Shown here: positions 1-11,364 of the stretch, piece by piece
Layout: the number at the start of each line of letters is the position of its first letter
Position numbering within the stretch: the first letter of the stretch is position 1
NCBI GenBank assembly: GCA_933228895.1
Contig: OW121854.1
Span: 94,044,609-94,108,608, forward strand
Length of the DNA: 64,000 bases
Direction: 5' to 3'
Origin: Platycnemis pennipes
Lineage: Eukaryota; Arthropoda; Insecta; Odonata; Platycnemididae
Position numbers and translations under genes: made by a program
The notes under the pieces: model-generated
Databases searched by the model: none
Told to the model about the DNA's origin: nothing
What the model saw: the letters and a program-made list of their open reading frames with translations, nothing else

Positions 1-130
1 GTACTAAGAGATGGAAATGCTTCTTTTTGTAAACATCCACTTAATTTATAGTCGAACAGTTTACAAATACGAGCTTATGAGGTGCTTTCTTCTCCTTCTC
101 CATCCTAAGTTCATAGTTATTTTCAATTTA

Positions 131-330
131 TATTCAAGTTGAGTCCTTAAAAAGTAAGTAGGGACAATGGAATGCTGAATAACCGCTAAAGGCTGTTATC
201 GAAGGTAGAAAGCTGGGTATGTGAGATAGAGGAAGAAAAAGAAAAAATATTTTAGATGGTATGCATGACGAAGGAAGTAACCCGATCTGAAAAGAAAAGT
301 AGCGTAGCCGAGTAGCCGTTACGTGACTGA
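131..330 (+). mobile_element. LINE-A 3' remnant
   Basis: Degraded 3' end of the non-LTR retrotransposon family called LINE-A here. A broken reading keeps the family pattern LKAVIEGRKLG followed by a basic GRKRKN stretch, which corresponds to the better-preserved LMKTIVEGKVNGKNGKGRPR of the copy at 56868-57475. Stops and frame changes make it non-functional. In full-length relatives this region is the C-terminal tail of the endonuclease/reverse transcriptase protein. The assignment rests on similarity to other copies in this window; the clade cannot be named. Confidence 0.5.
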
Positions 331-343
331 AATCTTAAGAAGA

Positions 344-412
344 GGGATTGAGTTGGTGCGGTGGCTAAGGCCCTTCATCCCGAAAGCCCTGATTCGAATC
401 CCGACGATGCTT
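344..412 (+). mobile_element. SINE head fragment (tRNA-derived)
   Basis: The sequence reads GGGATTGAGTTGGTGCGGTG, then GGCTAAGGCCCTTCATCCCG, then a diverged B box (GATTCGAATCC). It matches the 5' tRNA-like head of the SINE family seen complete at 31211-31542. The body and tail of the SINE do not follow, so the copy is 3'-truncated or broken. The B box is the internal RNA polymerase III promoter element of the family. Confidence 0.65.
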
Positions 413-507
413 TATGGAGAGAATTTCCAGCGTAGCTCAAGTCCGTTTCAAGAGTTCAACTCCAAACATCAGTTTGGAAGTTAAACCGTGAAATCCTTGA
501 CGACTTC

Positions 508-1146
508 CTTTAAGCATACAGTAAGTATAATATAAAGGGCTCACAGCATAGGGCAAAAATGTAATATGTTTTGGACGTAGTACTAGGTTTCCATAGATGG
601 CCTGGCAAGAATTTTTCGCGTTACGCCACATACGATATGTACCGCTTCCATTGCTTTCTGTACACGTCATGGATGTGTACAAAAATTAGGCTTACCCTTA
701 TGCAATGTCCACCCTTCTTAACTTAAGTGCCCCTTAATCTATTCAAGCGGCACATAGCTTATGCTATTGTTGTGGATTTATTATTTTATTACAATAGCGC
801 GATATGCTTTTACCTCACGCCAAGAGTTACATAGATAAGTTAACATTTATCGCACTATTGAACCAAACATATCTTGTCACAGGACGGATTCCTTGTTGTT
901 TTATTAAAAACACATAATCCACCGCTGCAAGGAGCAGGCGTAGTAGACTATAAGATACTTCTCAATTATGCTGCTTAAGTCGATTAAAAAAAACGAAAGC
1001 AATGGAAGCGTTATATACAGTTTATGGTGCTATGCAAAAAATTCTTCCCTCGCCATCTATGGAAACCTTCCAGTACTACAACCAAAACAAAATGTTTGCC
1101 CTATGCGGTGAGCCCTCTATATTATACTTACTCTACACTTTAAGCA
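508..1146. mobile_element. Foldback element with long TIRs, Mutator-like (copy A)
   Basis: Two long inverted arms face each other. The left arm runs from about 517 (GTAAGTATAATATAAAGGGC onward) to about 660; the right arm occupies about 985-1137 and reads as its diverged reverse complement, including TTTCCATAGATGG and CGCTTCCATTGCTTTC on both sides. The element is flanked by the 9-bp direct repeat CTTTAAGCA at 508-516 and 1138-1146. Arms longer than 100 bp with a 9-bp target duplication are typical of Mutator-like elements. No transposase frame lies in the roughly 300-bp centre, so it is non-autonomous. A second copy is at 26641-27411. Confidence 0.7.
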
Positions 1147-1384
1147 GCTTCCGACACCAGGTTTCACTCCACCCTTCCTAAACTACCTAAACATTCCGTC
1201 AACTATTCAAATATACAGTTTTGATAGCGCAAATAACTTTAACTGTATGACAATGTATAGAAGAGTTGAGACTATAGATATGAAGTTACAATAGCCGATA
1301 GAAAACTTGGGAATAAAACACAAGCATAACAACTCATCAACGTTTAAGATCATAATTAACAAACTACTCATGTAGTGGAATTAA
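1147..1384. other. AT-rich unassigned spacer
   Basis: AT-rich sequence between the foldback element and the first GC-richer block. I see no coding, RNA or repeat signal that I can support. Confidence 0.5.
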
Positions 1385-1870
1385 TGATTCTGCAGGTTTT
1401 TTTATTGAATTTTTTTTGCCACCGGAAGGCAATTTCACCTTCACAGATTGGCCGAGGAAAACATTTGTCGTCATGACGACGGCCAGAATAACGTCAATGA
1501 GCGAGAGAATGAAGCGGTTAGATAAACGCAGTCAGAGCGGAAAAACCACGCTCTTTGAGGAAACGCACTCATGCCCATCAAATTGCTGTCGGTAAAAAAA
1601 TCCAGGGCGACGATAATGGGAGAAGAACGTGGCTCAAGTCTGCGGAGGATGGCAAAAAAGAGGTAGGGAAAAAAAGAACAGTGAGAAAAGCGATAAAAAG
1701 CGGGAGAGGAAGCAAGGATAGTGAGCATTAAAGGCCTTATCGGTGCACGGGCGTCGGGGACGAATAGATTTTTCAGAGAGCGGGAGGGACAGAATAAAAG
1801 GAAGACGATCGCGAGGCGTCAGTGACGGTGGCGGCGCGTGTGGAGGTTGATGGAAGCCCTGAGGTACAGA
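1385..1870. other. GC-richer, purine-skewed block 1
   Basis: The base composition shifts abruptly from AT-rich to a CpG-containing sequence whose plus strand is rich in G and A, for example GCGGGAGAGGAAGCAAGGAT. The opposite strand is CT-rich and therefore stays open for about 85 codons (1471-1728, -), giving a Ser/Leu/Phe-rich peptide with no recognisable domain, which I do not call a gene. It is one of about a dozen similar blocks in the window. It may be an unmethylated CpG-rich island or part of an old repeat. Confidence 0.4.
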
Positions 1871-4869
1871 AGTATTGTTTTTTCTGGTCCGAAAAGGTGT
1901 TTTGCAGCTTGTCTGCCGTCGTCGGTACGCTAATAAGGGTCACCGTAAACCCTTAGACAACGGTCAGGACTTTCCTAACTCCTGCGCAAAGTGCAACACA
2001 CATTCCTCAGTCTCTACTCCAGTACATTATGATTCCACAACCACTCTCAATGAACACCAAAATCCTGACTTAAGATGTAATTAAATACTTGAAGGAATAA
2101 GTCACGAAATGTTGTTGATCGTTTTTAAAGATAAAATAAACACGCATCACCATTATGCTCTGCTGAAGGCCGAGGCCTGTCGTTGCAACCATGGTATTCT
2201 TGCTGCTCATTATAATACAGTACTCATATTCTCTAATACCGATGATACTTTTTATGTCATACACGATATATTGCGTAGAATTGTTCTCTTGCTTTTCGTC
2301 CATGGATTTTTCCTCTTATTATACTCTCTATGAAGGGTCACAATGGGCCCAACAAATTTAGATTTACTTTTCACCATCTCTATTTAATGAAATATCTCTG
2401 TTTTCCTTATCACATTGACGTTGGATTTCTTCTAATGCATTTTTTTCTAGAATTCCTTCTCCATATTCACAACTCCATGGATTCCACCAGAGCCTTTTCC
2501 ATCTTCATAACTAGTCATCCTAAAAGGGCCATTTGAATTATTGAATAAATCTGCTCTCTTTGATTAAAGACATACCAATGAACAGTTGTTGCAAGCTTCT
2601 GATCCTTTAAAACTTATTTCACGAAATGTCTAAGAACACTTTAATGATAATGTTTCAACACAAGATATTGTTCAACTTTGTGTTTGGTATTACATATCCC
2701 ATTACCATGTACACAATTCTGCATCCCGTTGTAACTTTAGATGCCCATCTTCTTTTTTTTTCTCTAATGTGTTGTTCCCTTAAAGAATGCCTCATACATA
2801 TTTCATGAGGACTTAAATGTCAGACGGGACAGTATTTGTCCAACTATAGCTCCAATATAACTTTCATAACAACTATTATAGATAAGATACTTTTCATCAG
2901 AGCTAGAGAGACTTATACTTCCGAAATAACATTTTAAACACACCATCCCTGTAACCCCAAAGTCTAATTAATTAAGAGTAATTTTCCGTTACTTTGCTGT
3001 CTTTTTTTTGGAAAACTATTACTCACGATTTAAAATAGGGTGGAGTTTTAAATGGAAAACATATAAAAAGGATGAAAGTATAGCAGTTTAAGGACAAAAG
3101 TAGGGGGGGGAATCTTGTTTCTGCGTGTATTATGAGGCCTTCGGTAAAATTATGGAGCCTCGAATTACAACACCATCGGATTAGCTCGTTAGGATTAAGG
3201 GGAAGCCCGTACTAGGAAAACCTTTGCTAACTCGGGCAACTGATCGCCCATATTATGCCCCCATTCTCATAACATTAGCAAGTAAAATATTTACTTGAAA
3301 TTAATACGGCTACGCCTACGGAGTCTTGATATACCACCACGAAAATTATAAAAATGTACGCGGTTAAAAAAACTGAGAAGAAATAAATTAGGAATATAAT
3401 TAATGCATGGAAATTGAATATTTTATGACCGTGTCATGTGATACGGCAAAACAATCTCTTTTTATGACAATGTACAGGAAAAGGCTTTGTTTCGAGGAAA
3501 ATGAAGTTTAAGCGATTTAATTGGTTAATACATAAAAGTGTTTAAAGGGCAGTAAATTAAAAAAACCGTGCAGCTACCGTTGTTATTTTCCTCCACTGGA
3601 GTAAGAATGGATCGTTTCGCTGAAGTTTTGGACCCGCGAAACAGCAAAACAAGAAAAATATATCGAGTCGCATCCTTCAACTGAAGCGTAGTTATCCCAA
3701 AATGAGGGAAATGAAGCAAAAAATATTGTCGTGTTTTACAGGAGCGTCGGCCGTGCTACAGCAATAGAGGCAGAGAAAAACATTGTACACATGATACCAT
3801 TGTTGCTGTTTACTCCTGACGAAGTAACGAGAAACGAAATGCAGCACCTGTGGCGCTGCGTTTAAAAATACGTATTCGCCCGAAATAAAAATTGAAGCAG
3901 CTTGCAGCGTCGGCTGGTCTTTGTTTATAGCTAGAAAATTCGGTGTGGTATGTGATGAATAGGAATCAATTCTGGTCCACGGCACAAAAAGCGAATTATG
4001 GGTCTATCGAGTAGGCACAGAAGAGGTAAACGCGACTACCAAATGATAAAACTAGAATTTTGTCAATCACAACGTCCCCCTCCACTCACCACAATACATA
4101 GAAAAACTAATGCACATTAGCAAATTTACTATAGATCATTTACAATTCATCTATAATTCGAATATTTATTTAATGAATATTTTCAACAAGTAAATTTTAT
4201 GTCACCTATTCGAAAAAACGCAGGTTAATAATTAGCCTAATTATCTGGTGTTTCACCGATCCACAAATTCTTTTAAATAAACGCAAAAATTAAATCGCCA
4301 ATCATCAAACATCTATGAGTTTAAAAGATTTTACGACACGAATACTACCTAATGCTCATTAGAATGATTGACGTTCTAATGTCTAAAAATCCGAATGTTA
4401 GTACACCCTAGTTGCGTTCCTTTCTTATTTACATTTGTCCTATTATTGTTATCAATTTTGCATCTCTTATATTGCTGCTTCTGCCTCTTGCAATTTTGCT
4501 TCTGTTATCCTATTCTTTTATCAAAGGTCTTTGAAGCCCAATTTATGATTTAGGCCTTGTTCCATTTCACTGCTATTGCTTGTAATGTCTTTGCGTTGAT
4601 GCGTGTGATTGAAAACATTTGCAGCAAGTTAAATCGGCCAACCAAGCCACCATCAAACTGCAGTCACTCGCACGAATATACAATTTTCTGAATCTGAAAA
4701 CTTTTCTGACGAGCAAGATTCCAAATACATGATAAAAATAAGTACATATTTAATTATTAGTTTAGCTTCAATAAATACAGCGCAGGGTTGCACAAAGATA
4801 TTTAATTTACCAGAATTATGGGGATTTGAATGAAGTATGCCTTCTTTTGCTCTATATAATGCATCTAAA
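1871..4869. other. AT-rich unassigned region
   Basis: About 3 kb of AT-rich DNA. Short open frames exist on both strands (for example 2109-2333 + overlapping 2070-2303 -, and 3692-3985 -), but none resembles a known family, and the overlap of opposing frames argues against coding. A G run lies near 3103-3110. There are no clear tandem or inverted repeats. Confidence 0.5.
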
Positions 4870-5215
4870 TCAATACGGTAGCCATTCCACTTTGAACTTA
4901 TCATGATTCCTTCGCCTCGATACCTTCGTGACTTCCGTCCGTCTTGGCAGCAATTCAAACAGGAAATAAGACTCTCTATTCCCCCCGTACAGTAAAACTA
5001 TTTCCGCAATTTCGACACAATAGAGGCGAATATGTATGCAGTGAGATAGATAGAACTCTTCTTCCATCCGGGAATCCAGTAACAAAACTTTTATTGGAAA
5101 AAGATGTGAAGAGAAGTGCAGTACTTCTGCGATATTTCCTTTGATTTGTTTTGAATTACATTTACATACCCTGCAAGCCACAGTAATGGCGTGTGGCAGG
5201 CTGTGAAATCACACC
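4870..5215. repeat. Candidate interspersed repeat ending in CCCTGCAAGCCAC
   Basis: This stretch is less AT-rich than its surroundings and ends with CATTTACATACCCTGCAAGCCACA followed by GTAATGGCGTGTGGCAGGC. A short reverse-complement echo of the same terminal motif occurs at about 8441-8458 (GTGGCTTGCAGGG). Two overlapping minus-strand frames (4653-4958 and 4870-5181) are unrecognised. The shared terminal motif suggests the 3' end of a dispersed element, but only a genome-wide search could confirm it. Confidence 0.3.
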
Positions 5216-5299
5216 AAATATACAAAACATATAATGCTTAAAAAGGATTAATACTAATATTTTAGTCTAAACATAGCAGCTTTAAAAAAATATTAAAAT

Positions 5300-5670
5300 A
5301 GGAAAGCAGGTATGCACAAACATGCTGTTAGTTGGGTTAGCTTAGAATCCTTTTACTTACAAGCAACTACCTATGCTATCCGTGGATACAGTTGTACTAT
5401 TGAACATATATCCTATTAAATATATTTAGCACTATTCATATCTCTAATTGTACGAGGCAAGAAGGACATTTTGAACTTGAAGATGATCGTGGTCCAGTCT
5501 ATCATGAAGTTTGAGTTCGCAAAATCTTTTTAACGTCATCAGTGAAAATAATGTCTTGGAATTTAGTTAAGAGATTATTTCTAAATTTCAACCTAAGGTC
5601 TGAAAATGATTCCCAATTTAGTTCACCTAATAGACTAGTTACGCTAATATTATTACTGTAGGGAACTAAG
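5300..5670 (-). mobile_element. LINE-B (CR1/Jockey-like) 3' end, minus copy
   Basis: On the minus strand a frame of 50-odd codons reads NNISVTSLLGELNWESFSDL and then RLKFRNNLL, ending at a TGA. This is the characteristic reverse-transcriptase C-terminal tail of CR1/Jockey-type LINEs (SVTxxLxxLxWxSLxxRRL). The 3' sequence that follows, with CAACTACCTATGCTATCC and AGTTGGGTTAGCTTA on the plus strand, matches the plus-strand copy at 7380-7850 through to its end. It is 5'-truncated, as expected for target-primed insertion, and inactive. Confidence 0.75.
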
Positions 5671-6105
5671 AGTGATTCATTATTCGTGAAATATACCTTG
5701 GGAATACGCTACAAAGGCATTTTGGGAATATCTTTGCCATCGGGAAAAGAGGAAGCGTACATATTTTAACCAGGAATATGGACGTCTGTTTGAAACGAAG
5801 AAATTGGCGGAAATATCTGCGGGAATTGTGCAAAAATAAGTGATTTTTCGGGTGAAGTACACGAAGCCATCGGCGTGAAATGTTTATGTGCCGAGTCTCG
5901 CAGCTGGTATTCAAAAGGAAAGATGTACGCAAAGCAGATAAGGCATGAAATAGGGTCTCGCATTTTTGGATACAATAAAGGAAACGTAGCTGTTTTTTTT
6001 TCAAGTAATAGGTAGCGGACTCATGTTTTCAGGCACTCTTAACGGTTAAGGCTATATGGTGCCGTCTAACCTAGAACGTTTATCCTAAAAAAAACACACC
6101 AGACA
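5671..6105. other. Unassigned; overlapping minus-strand open frames
   Basis: Three minus-strand frames are open over much of 5666-6004 (the longest is 112 codons). None shows a recognisable domain, and simultaneous openness in three frames points to low stop density rather than coding. A T run lies at about 5993-6001. Confidence 0.4.
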
Positions 6106-6109
6106 TGCC

Positions 6110-6268
6110 CTGGGCGTTATTCAAACCAGCGACCTATAGGTTACCTATAGGCCGGTTCGTTACCGACCTGGCTACCGCATTCAGTGTCTGAGTAGGGACT
6201 CAAACCCGTGATCTTTGGGCTACAATGAACGTGTCACCCTCCTGGCTTAAAGGCCAGCCATCCATTAT
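6110..6268 (-). mobile_element. Tandem pair of tRNA-like SINE heads
   Basis: On the minus strand two tRNA-like modules follow each other. The upstream one (about 6268-6186) has an A-box-like TTAAGCCAGGAGGG and the B-box-like GGTTTGAGTCC. The downstream one (about 6185-6110) has TAGCCAGGTCGG and GGTTTGAATAA. Spacing between the boxes fits tRNA-derived RNA polymerase III promoters. Neither folds obviously into an intact tRNA, so they are more likely SINE heads than tRNA genes. They differ from the main SINE family of the window. Confidence 0.45.
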
Positions 6269-7379
6269 TTTTCTTAGAAAAATGTCATAATTCTTTCTTT
6301 TCACAATCGATATTATTCCAATATCTCCCGCATCGAAGCTGTAACGTCCAGAATCGATCAAAATGTTAGAATGCGGTGAGATATCTATTGTAGTTTGCAA
6401 CGAAACAATAAGCCACACCGACAATTGCCCGATGTCGTCGCACAGTTACACCCCAATGATGCCTTGAGCATATTATTAACACCCCACTATCGACAGAATC
6501 AAGCAATACACGGGGGCATTATTCATCGGGAACTCTTGCCTGTGAGAGTGTTATGTAAAACTAACTTCCGCAAGGATTCCGGAGGGTGTCAATACCAGTG
6601 AAATATGTGTCAATGAGAACACAAGGGAAGGAGATATTATGCCAAACTGCCGTACGTACGCCTGGAAGGTCAAAACCTTCGCGGGAAAGGACCAAGGAAG
6701 GCCAGACATGTAACGAAAGTACATGCGCGATATTTTGTAAAATCAAGAGCATTGGTGAAATTTTATGGATTTGTTTAAACCCGTGGGCGCTTAATACAAT
6801 GTATAAATTATTTAGGTTGCATTAAAAAATATAAGACCGTAAACACCAGTTACAAATAAAAATAGTTTCTTCTTTGAACTGATATAGGTACAATGTATAG
6901 TTATGTGATTTGTTAGTGCATGTCCATCCACATCCAACAAAGTGTTAGTGCATCCTGTCCACAGCTGATCAAAAGGCAGTAAATTGAATAAACTGCACAG
7001 TTTCAGGCGTAACTTGGTGGAACTGCATGTTTACGTAAAAGTAAAATAAAATACTATGTATATTTCACACTATTTTTAGTAGACGGAGTAGACGAAACCC
7101 GGGTCGGTGAATTAAAATAGTGTGGAATATACGCAATAAATTGAGGTGAGAAAGAGGTTACAAGTTTTTGGGACAGGCAGAAAGTAGAACGTACGTAGAT
7201 TACGTGTGAAAAATTATAACGGATTTTAGGGTCCTCTAAGATATCCCACAATGAAGGACGAGACGCCTTGGATCTCGAGGGACGGATACTCGAGTGAGAG
7301 AGGAAAACCAGAGAGGAGAAGGCAAAGGGAGAAGGTCCATGGAATAGAGGTGGGGGTAATGACGATTATGTGCGAGAAA
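6269..7379. other. Unassigned, AT-rich with GC-richer patches
   Basis: No recognisable gene. Short overlapping frames at 6395-6601 and 6586-6825 (+) and 6561-6752 (-) have no family signature. From about 7240 the sequence becomes purine-rich on the plus strand (GAGAGAGGAAAACCAGAGAG), leading into the LINE-B copy. Confidence 0.4.
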
Positions 7380-7850
7380 TTAGCTACTTTTCCCTTGTAA
7401 GACCTCGTTTGGAATACGCTGCCAGTAAACGGAATCCACACGAAATATCCTAAATAATGAACTTGAACGTGCGCAGCAAAGATCGGCAAGATTTTTAAAG
7501 GGACGGTATGAACACTATATTAGCGTAACCAGTCTATTAAATGAATTAAAATGGGAATCTTTGTCGCATCGTCGGTTGAAATTTAATAATTAATCTCTTA
7601 AATAAATTCCAAGATAATATTTACAGAGACGACACAAAAAATATTTTGCAAACCCCAACTTACTGTGGTAGACTGGACAATTATCACAACATTACAGAAA
7701 TTGATTGCCGAACTGACAGATTCGAAATTTCCTTTTTTCCTCGTACAATTATGGATATGGATAGCGGTGAATATATTCAATACGAGTGTATCAATGGATA
7801 GCATAGGTAGTTGCATGTTGGTTTAAGGACGTTAAGCTAACCCAACTAAA
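7380..7850 (+). mobile_element. LINE-B (CR1/Jockey-like) 3' end, plus copy
   Basis: Broken plus-strand readings give YFSLVRPRLEYAAS and, after a frame change, NELERAQQRSARFLKGRYEH then YISVTSLLNELKWESLSHRR. These are the standard C-terminal reverse-transcriptase motifs of CR1/Jockey LINEs (LVRPxLEYAxxxW and the SVTxxLxxLxW tail). A further shifted frame reads GRLDNYHNITEIDCRTDRFE, the usual extreme C-terminus. The 3' end shares GGATAGCATAGGTAGTTGC and TAAGCTAACCCAACTAA with the inverted copy at 5300-5670. Stops and shifts make it a pseudo-copy. Confidence 0.8.
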
Positions 7851-8077
7851 AGCATGTTTTTGCATGCTTCCTTTTCTATTTTTATCTTTTTCACGACTCT
7901 TTCTGCCAGCCTCTTTAATGTAGACTGAGCGAAAACTGCCAAGCCCATTTCCGTGAATTTCTAAAGATTATGAATTTGAGGTATATTTGGAGCACTTATA
8001 TAATTTTAATATATAAATTATGTATTTTTCTCAATGTTGATGATATATTTCAATTTTTATGAGGATGAAAAAAATCA

Positions 8078-8213
8078 TTCTTCATCATCATCATTTTTCA
8101 ACAATCCTAGGATAGTTTTGACGCAGCTTTCCACTCAATTCTTCTATCGGTCAACCTTTTCATTGTGACGTAATTCTTCTCTTTTACATCCCTCACTACC
8201 TGTTCCACGCTGT
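8078..8213 (-). mobile_element. LINE-A extreme 3' end
   Basis: The minus strand encodes VEQVVRDVKEKNYVTMKRLT then DRRIEWKAASKLS, almost the same as the C-terminus of the copy at 56868-57475 (VVKDIKGRSYVNMKRLADRR). The coding end is followed by the family's 3' tail, which finishes in a short GAT/ATG repeat (plus-strand TCATCATCATCAT at 8084-8096). The simple-repeat tail is a typical LINE 3' end. The 5' part is absent. Confidence 0.75.
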
Positions 8214-8480
8214 GTTTTATTTGAGGGAAATATAATATTACAAATATGTAATTTAGGAGGGCCAATGTATCGGCCCTAGGCAGTTTTCGCACAACCATAG
8301 AGGGCCGATATATCGGAATACTGGAAGTAAAAGGGTTAAATAGAAAAGTTTAGACTAGTATATTATTGTTAATCCTTTTTTATGCATGATATGCAATACA
8401 TGTTTGGTGAGAATTCACCCCCTGCCAAACATCTTTACAGTGGCTTGCAGGGAAGGTTTAGAATGTTCTACAAAAAGGTT

Positions 8481-8745
8481 TTTACAGATCTGTGTTCTAC
8501 AAATCACAAAAACAATCTGTGACGACATTTAAAGCTTAAAAAAATTAAGGCAGCCAAGAAAAGTGAATGCTTGTTGACTGATTAGATTGGATTGCTCCTT
8601 TCACTATGTCAAGTCTGAATCATTTCAACTAAAGCATAAAGGCGGTGTCCCACGGTCAAATCTTACCCAATATATTTGAAATTTGTAGAACATTTTGAAA
8701 TTTGTAAAATAGAACATCTGAAATTTGTAGAACACAGATCTGTAA
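8481..8745. repeat. Composite repeat bounded by perfect 24-bp inverted repeats
   Basis: The 24-bp arms at 8481-8504 (starting TTTACAGATCTGTGTTC) and 8722-8745 are perfect reverse complements. Inside, about 8514-8670 matches in reverse complement the repeat at about 16148-16312, including GACTTGACATAGTGAAAGG on the other strand and the end GGCGGTGTCCCACGGTCAAA. A later copy of ATTTGTAGAACA is repeated near the right arm. It looks like a DNA-type foldback element carrying, or built around, a dispersed repeat. No protein is encoded. Confidence 0.6.
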
Positions 8746-8749
8746 ACAT

Positions 8750-9010
8750 TCAGGGTATTATGGAGATGTAGATATAATCGGGAGGCGGGTAGGAATGAAG
8801 GAAGTCCTGCTGGAGAAGTAAGGAAGGTGTGAGGGGAATCGGAAGAATTCGGCGATATCGTGACGGTGCGTAGGAAGGGACGACGATGTTGTCGGAAGAA
8901 ATGGGGCGAGTTTCTGACGCGTTGGAGGGGAGAGACCGCACGAGGGAATCCCTTTTCAGGGGGGTTATTCGCTATCTCCGAATGACCGTGAACTATTTCG
9001 GAGAACTAAT
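8750..9010. other. GC-richer, purine-skewed block 2
   Basis: CpG-containing and G/A-rich on the plus strand (GTCCTGCTGGAGAAGTAAGG, GGAAGGTGTGAGGGGAATCG). The CT-rich minus strand is open for 63 codons (8750-8941) without a domain. It is similar in character to the block at 1385-1870. Confidence 0.4.
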
Positions 9011-9525
9011 CACTCTTCAAAAGAACGGCTCTTAGGACTCATTCGCGTCGCAGAGGAATGATGATGACGTAGAAACAGTTGAGTAACGAATAGCGAAACG
9101 ACCTACCGCCGAAATTGAAATGGAAGGAACTAATTATAATAGCCGATGCATAATTTCAGCCAAAATATAGTGAAATGAAGGTGTTAGACAATAGATGTCA
9201 TGCGTGATACAAATATTAAATCTTGCAAAGGTAAATTCATCCGATTGACGACGCATGATACTACGTGCGGTGTTACTATAGAAGCCGATATTTTAGCTGT
9301 GTCTAAAGTTATTTTGTCAAGTTTTTTGTTTAGAAACCAGTAACTACATTTATATTTCAGTTTCGTGACCAAATACCTCCAAGCGTATATTATGTACTAT
9401 ATTCACTAATAGTTTTTTAATCGGTACTTTGACTTACAATATGCACACCTTATTACTATTTGTTCTAGTCGTGGTCAATCTTAACTTAGGAAGACGCCCT
9501 CAAATCGCGGTGGAAAGGGAACACT
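9011..9525. other. Unassigned AT-rich stretch
   Basis: No supported features. A 62-codon minus-strand frame (9184-9372) is unrecognised. Confidence 0.45.
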
Positions 9526-10262
9526 TTAAACTGTGGAAGTTATGCTCACAGAATTACATTCAAAATAATTTTGCCTTTCTTTACTGATGTCGGCGAATGT
9601 AGGATACTCTTTGACATATTGCTGTGCATTATTCAGAAACTTATGGTGATCAACTTTGTCAACATCTTTACTAACATAAGTCACAAATGTGAATAAATTT
9701 GTGAGGTACTCATAGCGTAATGATATTCCTTCATATACTTCTCTGGTGGTAGGTTTTTCAAAAATATATTTGTTGGCATGAATAACCACCTTTTGAAGTT
9801 TAATTTTTGTTGGTTTGGCATACCCAGGTTTCCCTGTCATACAATAAATTACAGGAGGTGAACACTTTTTTATGTAGCAGTTTCTGCTTCCTTAGACAAA
9901 CATCATCCCGAGGACCCGGGTTCGATTCCCGGCAGTGGCGGATTTTTCAGTGGAAAACCGATCCTCACTTGAGTGCCTAGTGGAGGGCATTTCAAGTACA
10001 GTACTCCGTCCGTCGGACGGGACGTTAAGCCGTGGTCCCCTTGGCGCCTTTCGTTAAGAGTAGGCTAATGCCGACGCCGGGTTTCTCTCCACCCTTCCTC
10101 CGTTCCCTAAAAACTCCTACCATTACCCAATTACCCACCTATCCTATATGGCGCAAATGACCTAAGCTGTCGGTCGCCTCCCCTAAATCAACCAACTTAG
10201 ACAAACATTCATGACAGGCTTTATTGCACCCATTACCAGCCACTTTCCTTCAGCCATGATAC
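9526..10262 (-). pseudogene. Unrecognised coding relic interrupted by a SINE
   Basis: A 104-codon frame runs from 9840 to 9526 on the minus strand, beginning MTGKPGYAKPTKIKLQKVV, with an even, protein-like composition rich in K, Y and V. Protein-like sequence continues upstream: across the SINE at 9891-10208 a second frame reads NGCNKACHECLSKEAETAT, and the SINE's duplicated 13-bp target encodes its CLSK. One frame change and a stop separate the two parts. I do not recognise the family. The Cys-rich upstream part could be a small zinc-binding segment, but that is only a guess. It may be a host pseudogene or part of an unfamiliar transposon. Confidence 0.4.
9891..10208 (+). mobile_element. SINE, 5'-truncated, with 13-bp target duplication
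   Basis: The copy runs from within the tRNA head (CATCCCGAGGACCCGGGTTC, then the B box GGTTCGATTCC) through the body (CTCCGTCCGTCGGACGGGAC) to the tail (CTGTCGGTCGCCTCCCCTAA). It is flanked by the perfect direct repeat CTTAGACAAACAT at 9891-9903 and 10196-10208. The upstream half of the head, with the A box, is missing. The clean duplication shows LINE-type target-primed insertion, and the copy is well preserved and hence relatively young. Confidence 0.9.
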
Positions 10263-11364
10263 ATGAAATCACCTTTTTATCCTATTATAATTCCACTATA
10301 CACCCTCATCATAAAAACATTTCCCCCATTCTATGTATCAAAAACCATTACTGCAGACTGAAGCACTTATAGAATTCTACTTCCGTCGGGCTGATAAATG
10401 TGCTATTTTCTTCTTATTGCAGTTTATTCCTCCTGAATTTTAAAATTTGTTAATTCAACTTTCTGCCTACCAGTGAGCAACTGTGAGAGGTAGTTTTCCT
10501 AGCTAGTTCTCTCATTATGTCATTTATTGCTTTTAATAATTTTTCCTCTTATTTATGGTCCAATGCACTTTGTTGTTTTTACTGTGTATTCATTGTATTA
10601 CTCTTTAAATCCTTTATTGGTAGTAGTTGGCTGTCCTTTTATTTCACATTCATAACCATTGACAAATATTAACAAAGAGAAATCATGACATTTCTCGTGA
10701 GACAGGAGGGTAGCACGTATGGGAGAAAAATGTTTAAAGAAATGGATGAAAATTCAGTCTGGGAAGCAGAATTACCATTGATAGGAGACAATAATGATTG
10801 GAAGGCCATGCCCAGGCTGTGAGGAGGCATTTTCTTCTGTTGTAATCTTATTTTAATGCAATATACCTATATATTCCCTTGTGGGAGAGTTGTCCAATTC
10901 AAAGGCTGTTTGTGTGTTTATTTTATGGCCCTGTCTCCCCCAGTTTTGCCAACCAATTCAGGGACTATGAATTTATAATCTATGTCACAAGGGAACACTA
11001 GCCAGAAGATGAGGAAATATTCAATCATATCATGTATTCAGAGTATATGCTCCTTATGTGATTGATGAATGGACAATCATGGCCATAGAAAAGGAAAGAT
11101 TGGGAGCATTTGGAATATGGTGAGCCTTGATGAGGGAATATATATAGGCTGTGATCTGAAATTCCTTATGAAAATATAATTTGTGAAATGTTGCATTCAA
11201 CTTTCAAAAAGCAAAACAAAAAATTTGTAATGTGAATTGTTTACTACACAGGTGACACCTATTGCACATATCAAAACCTTATTATGGCAGGCGACAAATG
11301 ATAAATTGTCCCTTACCCATCATTCTTCCTGCTGTCAGAGACAAGGGGGGACTATACTGCTACA
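10263..11364. other. AT-rich unassigned region
   Basis: AT-rich DNA with no open frame of note and no repeat I can define. It lies between the SINE-interrupted relic and the hAT remnant. Confidence 0.45.

Noticed and set aside
3692..3985. 97-codon minus-strand frame
   Set aside because: No domain, no start context and no support from neighbouring sequence.
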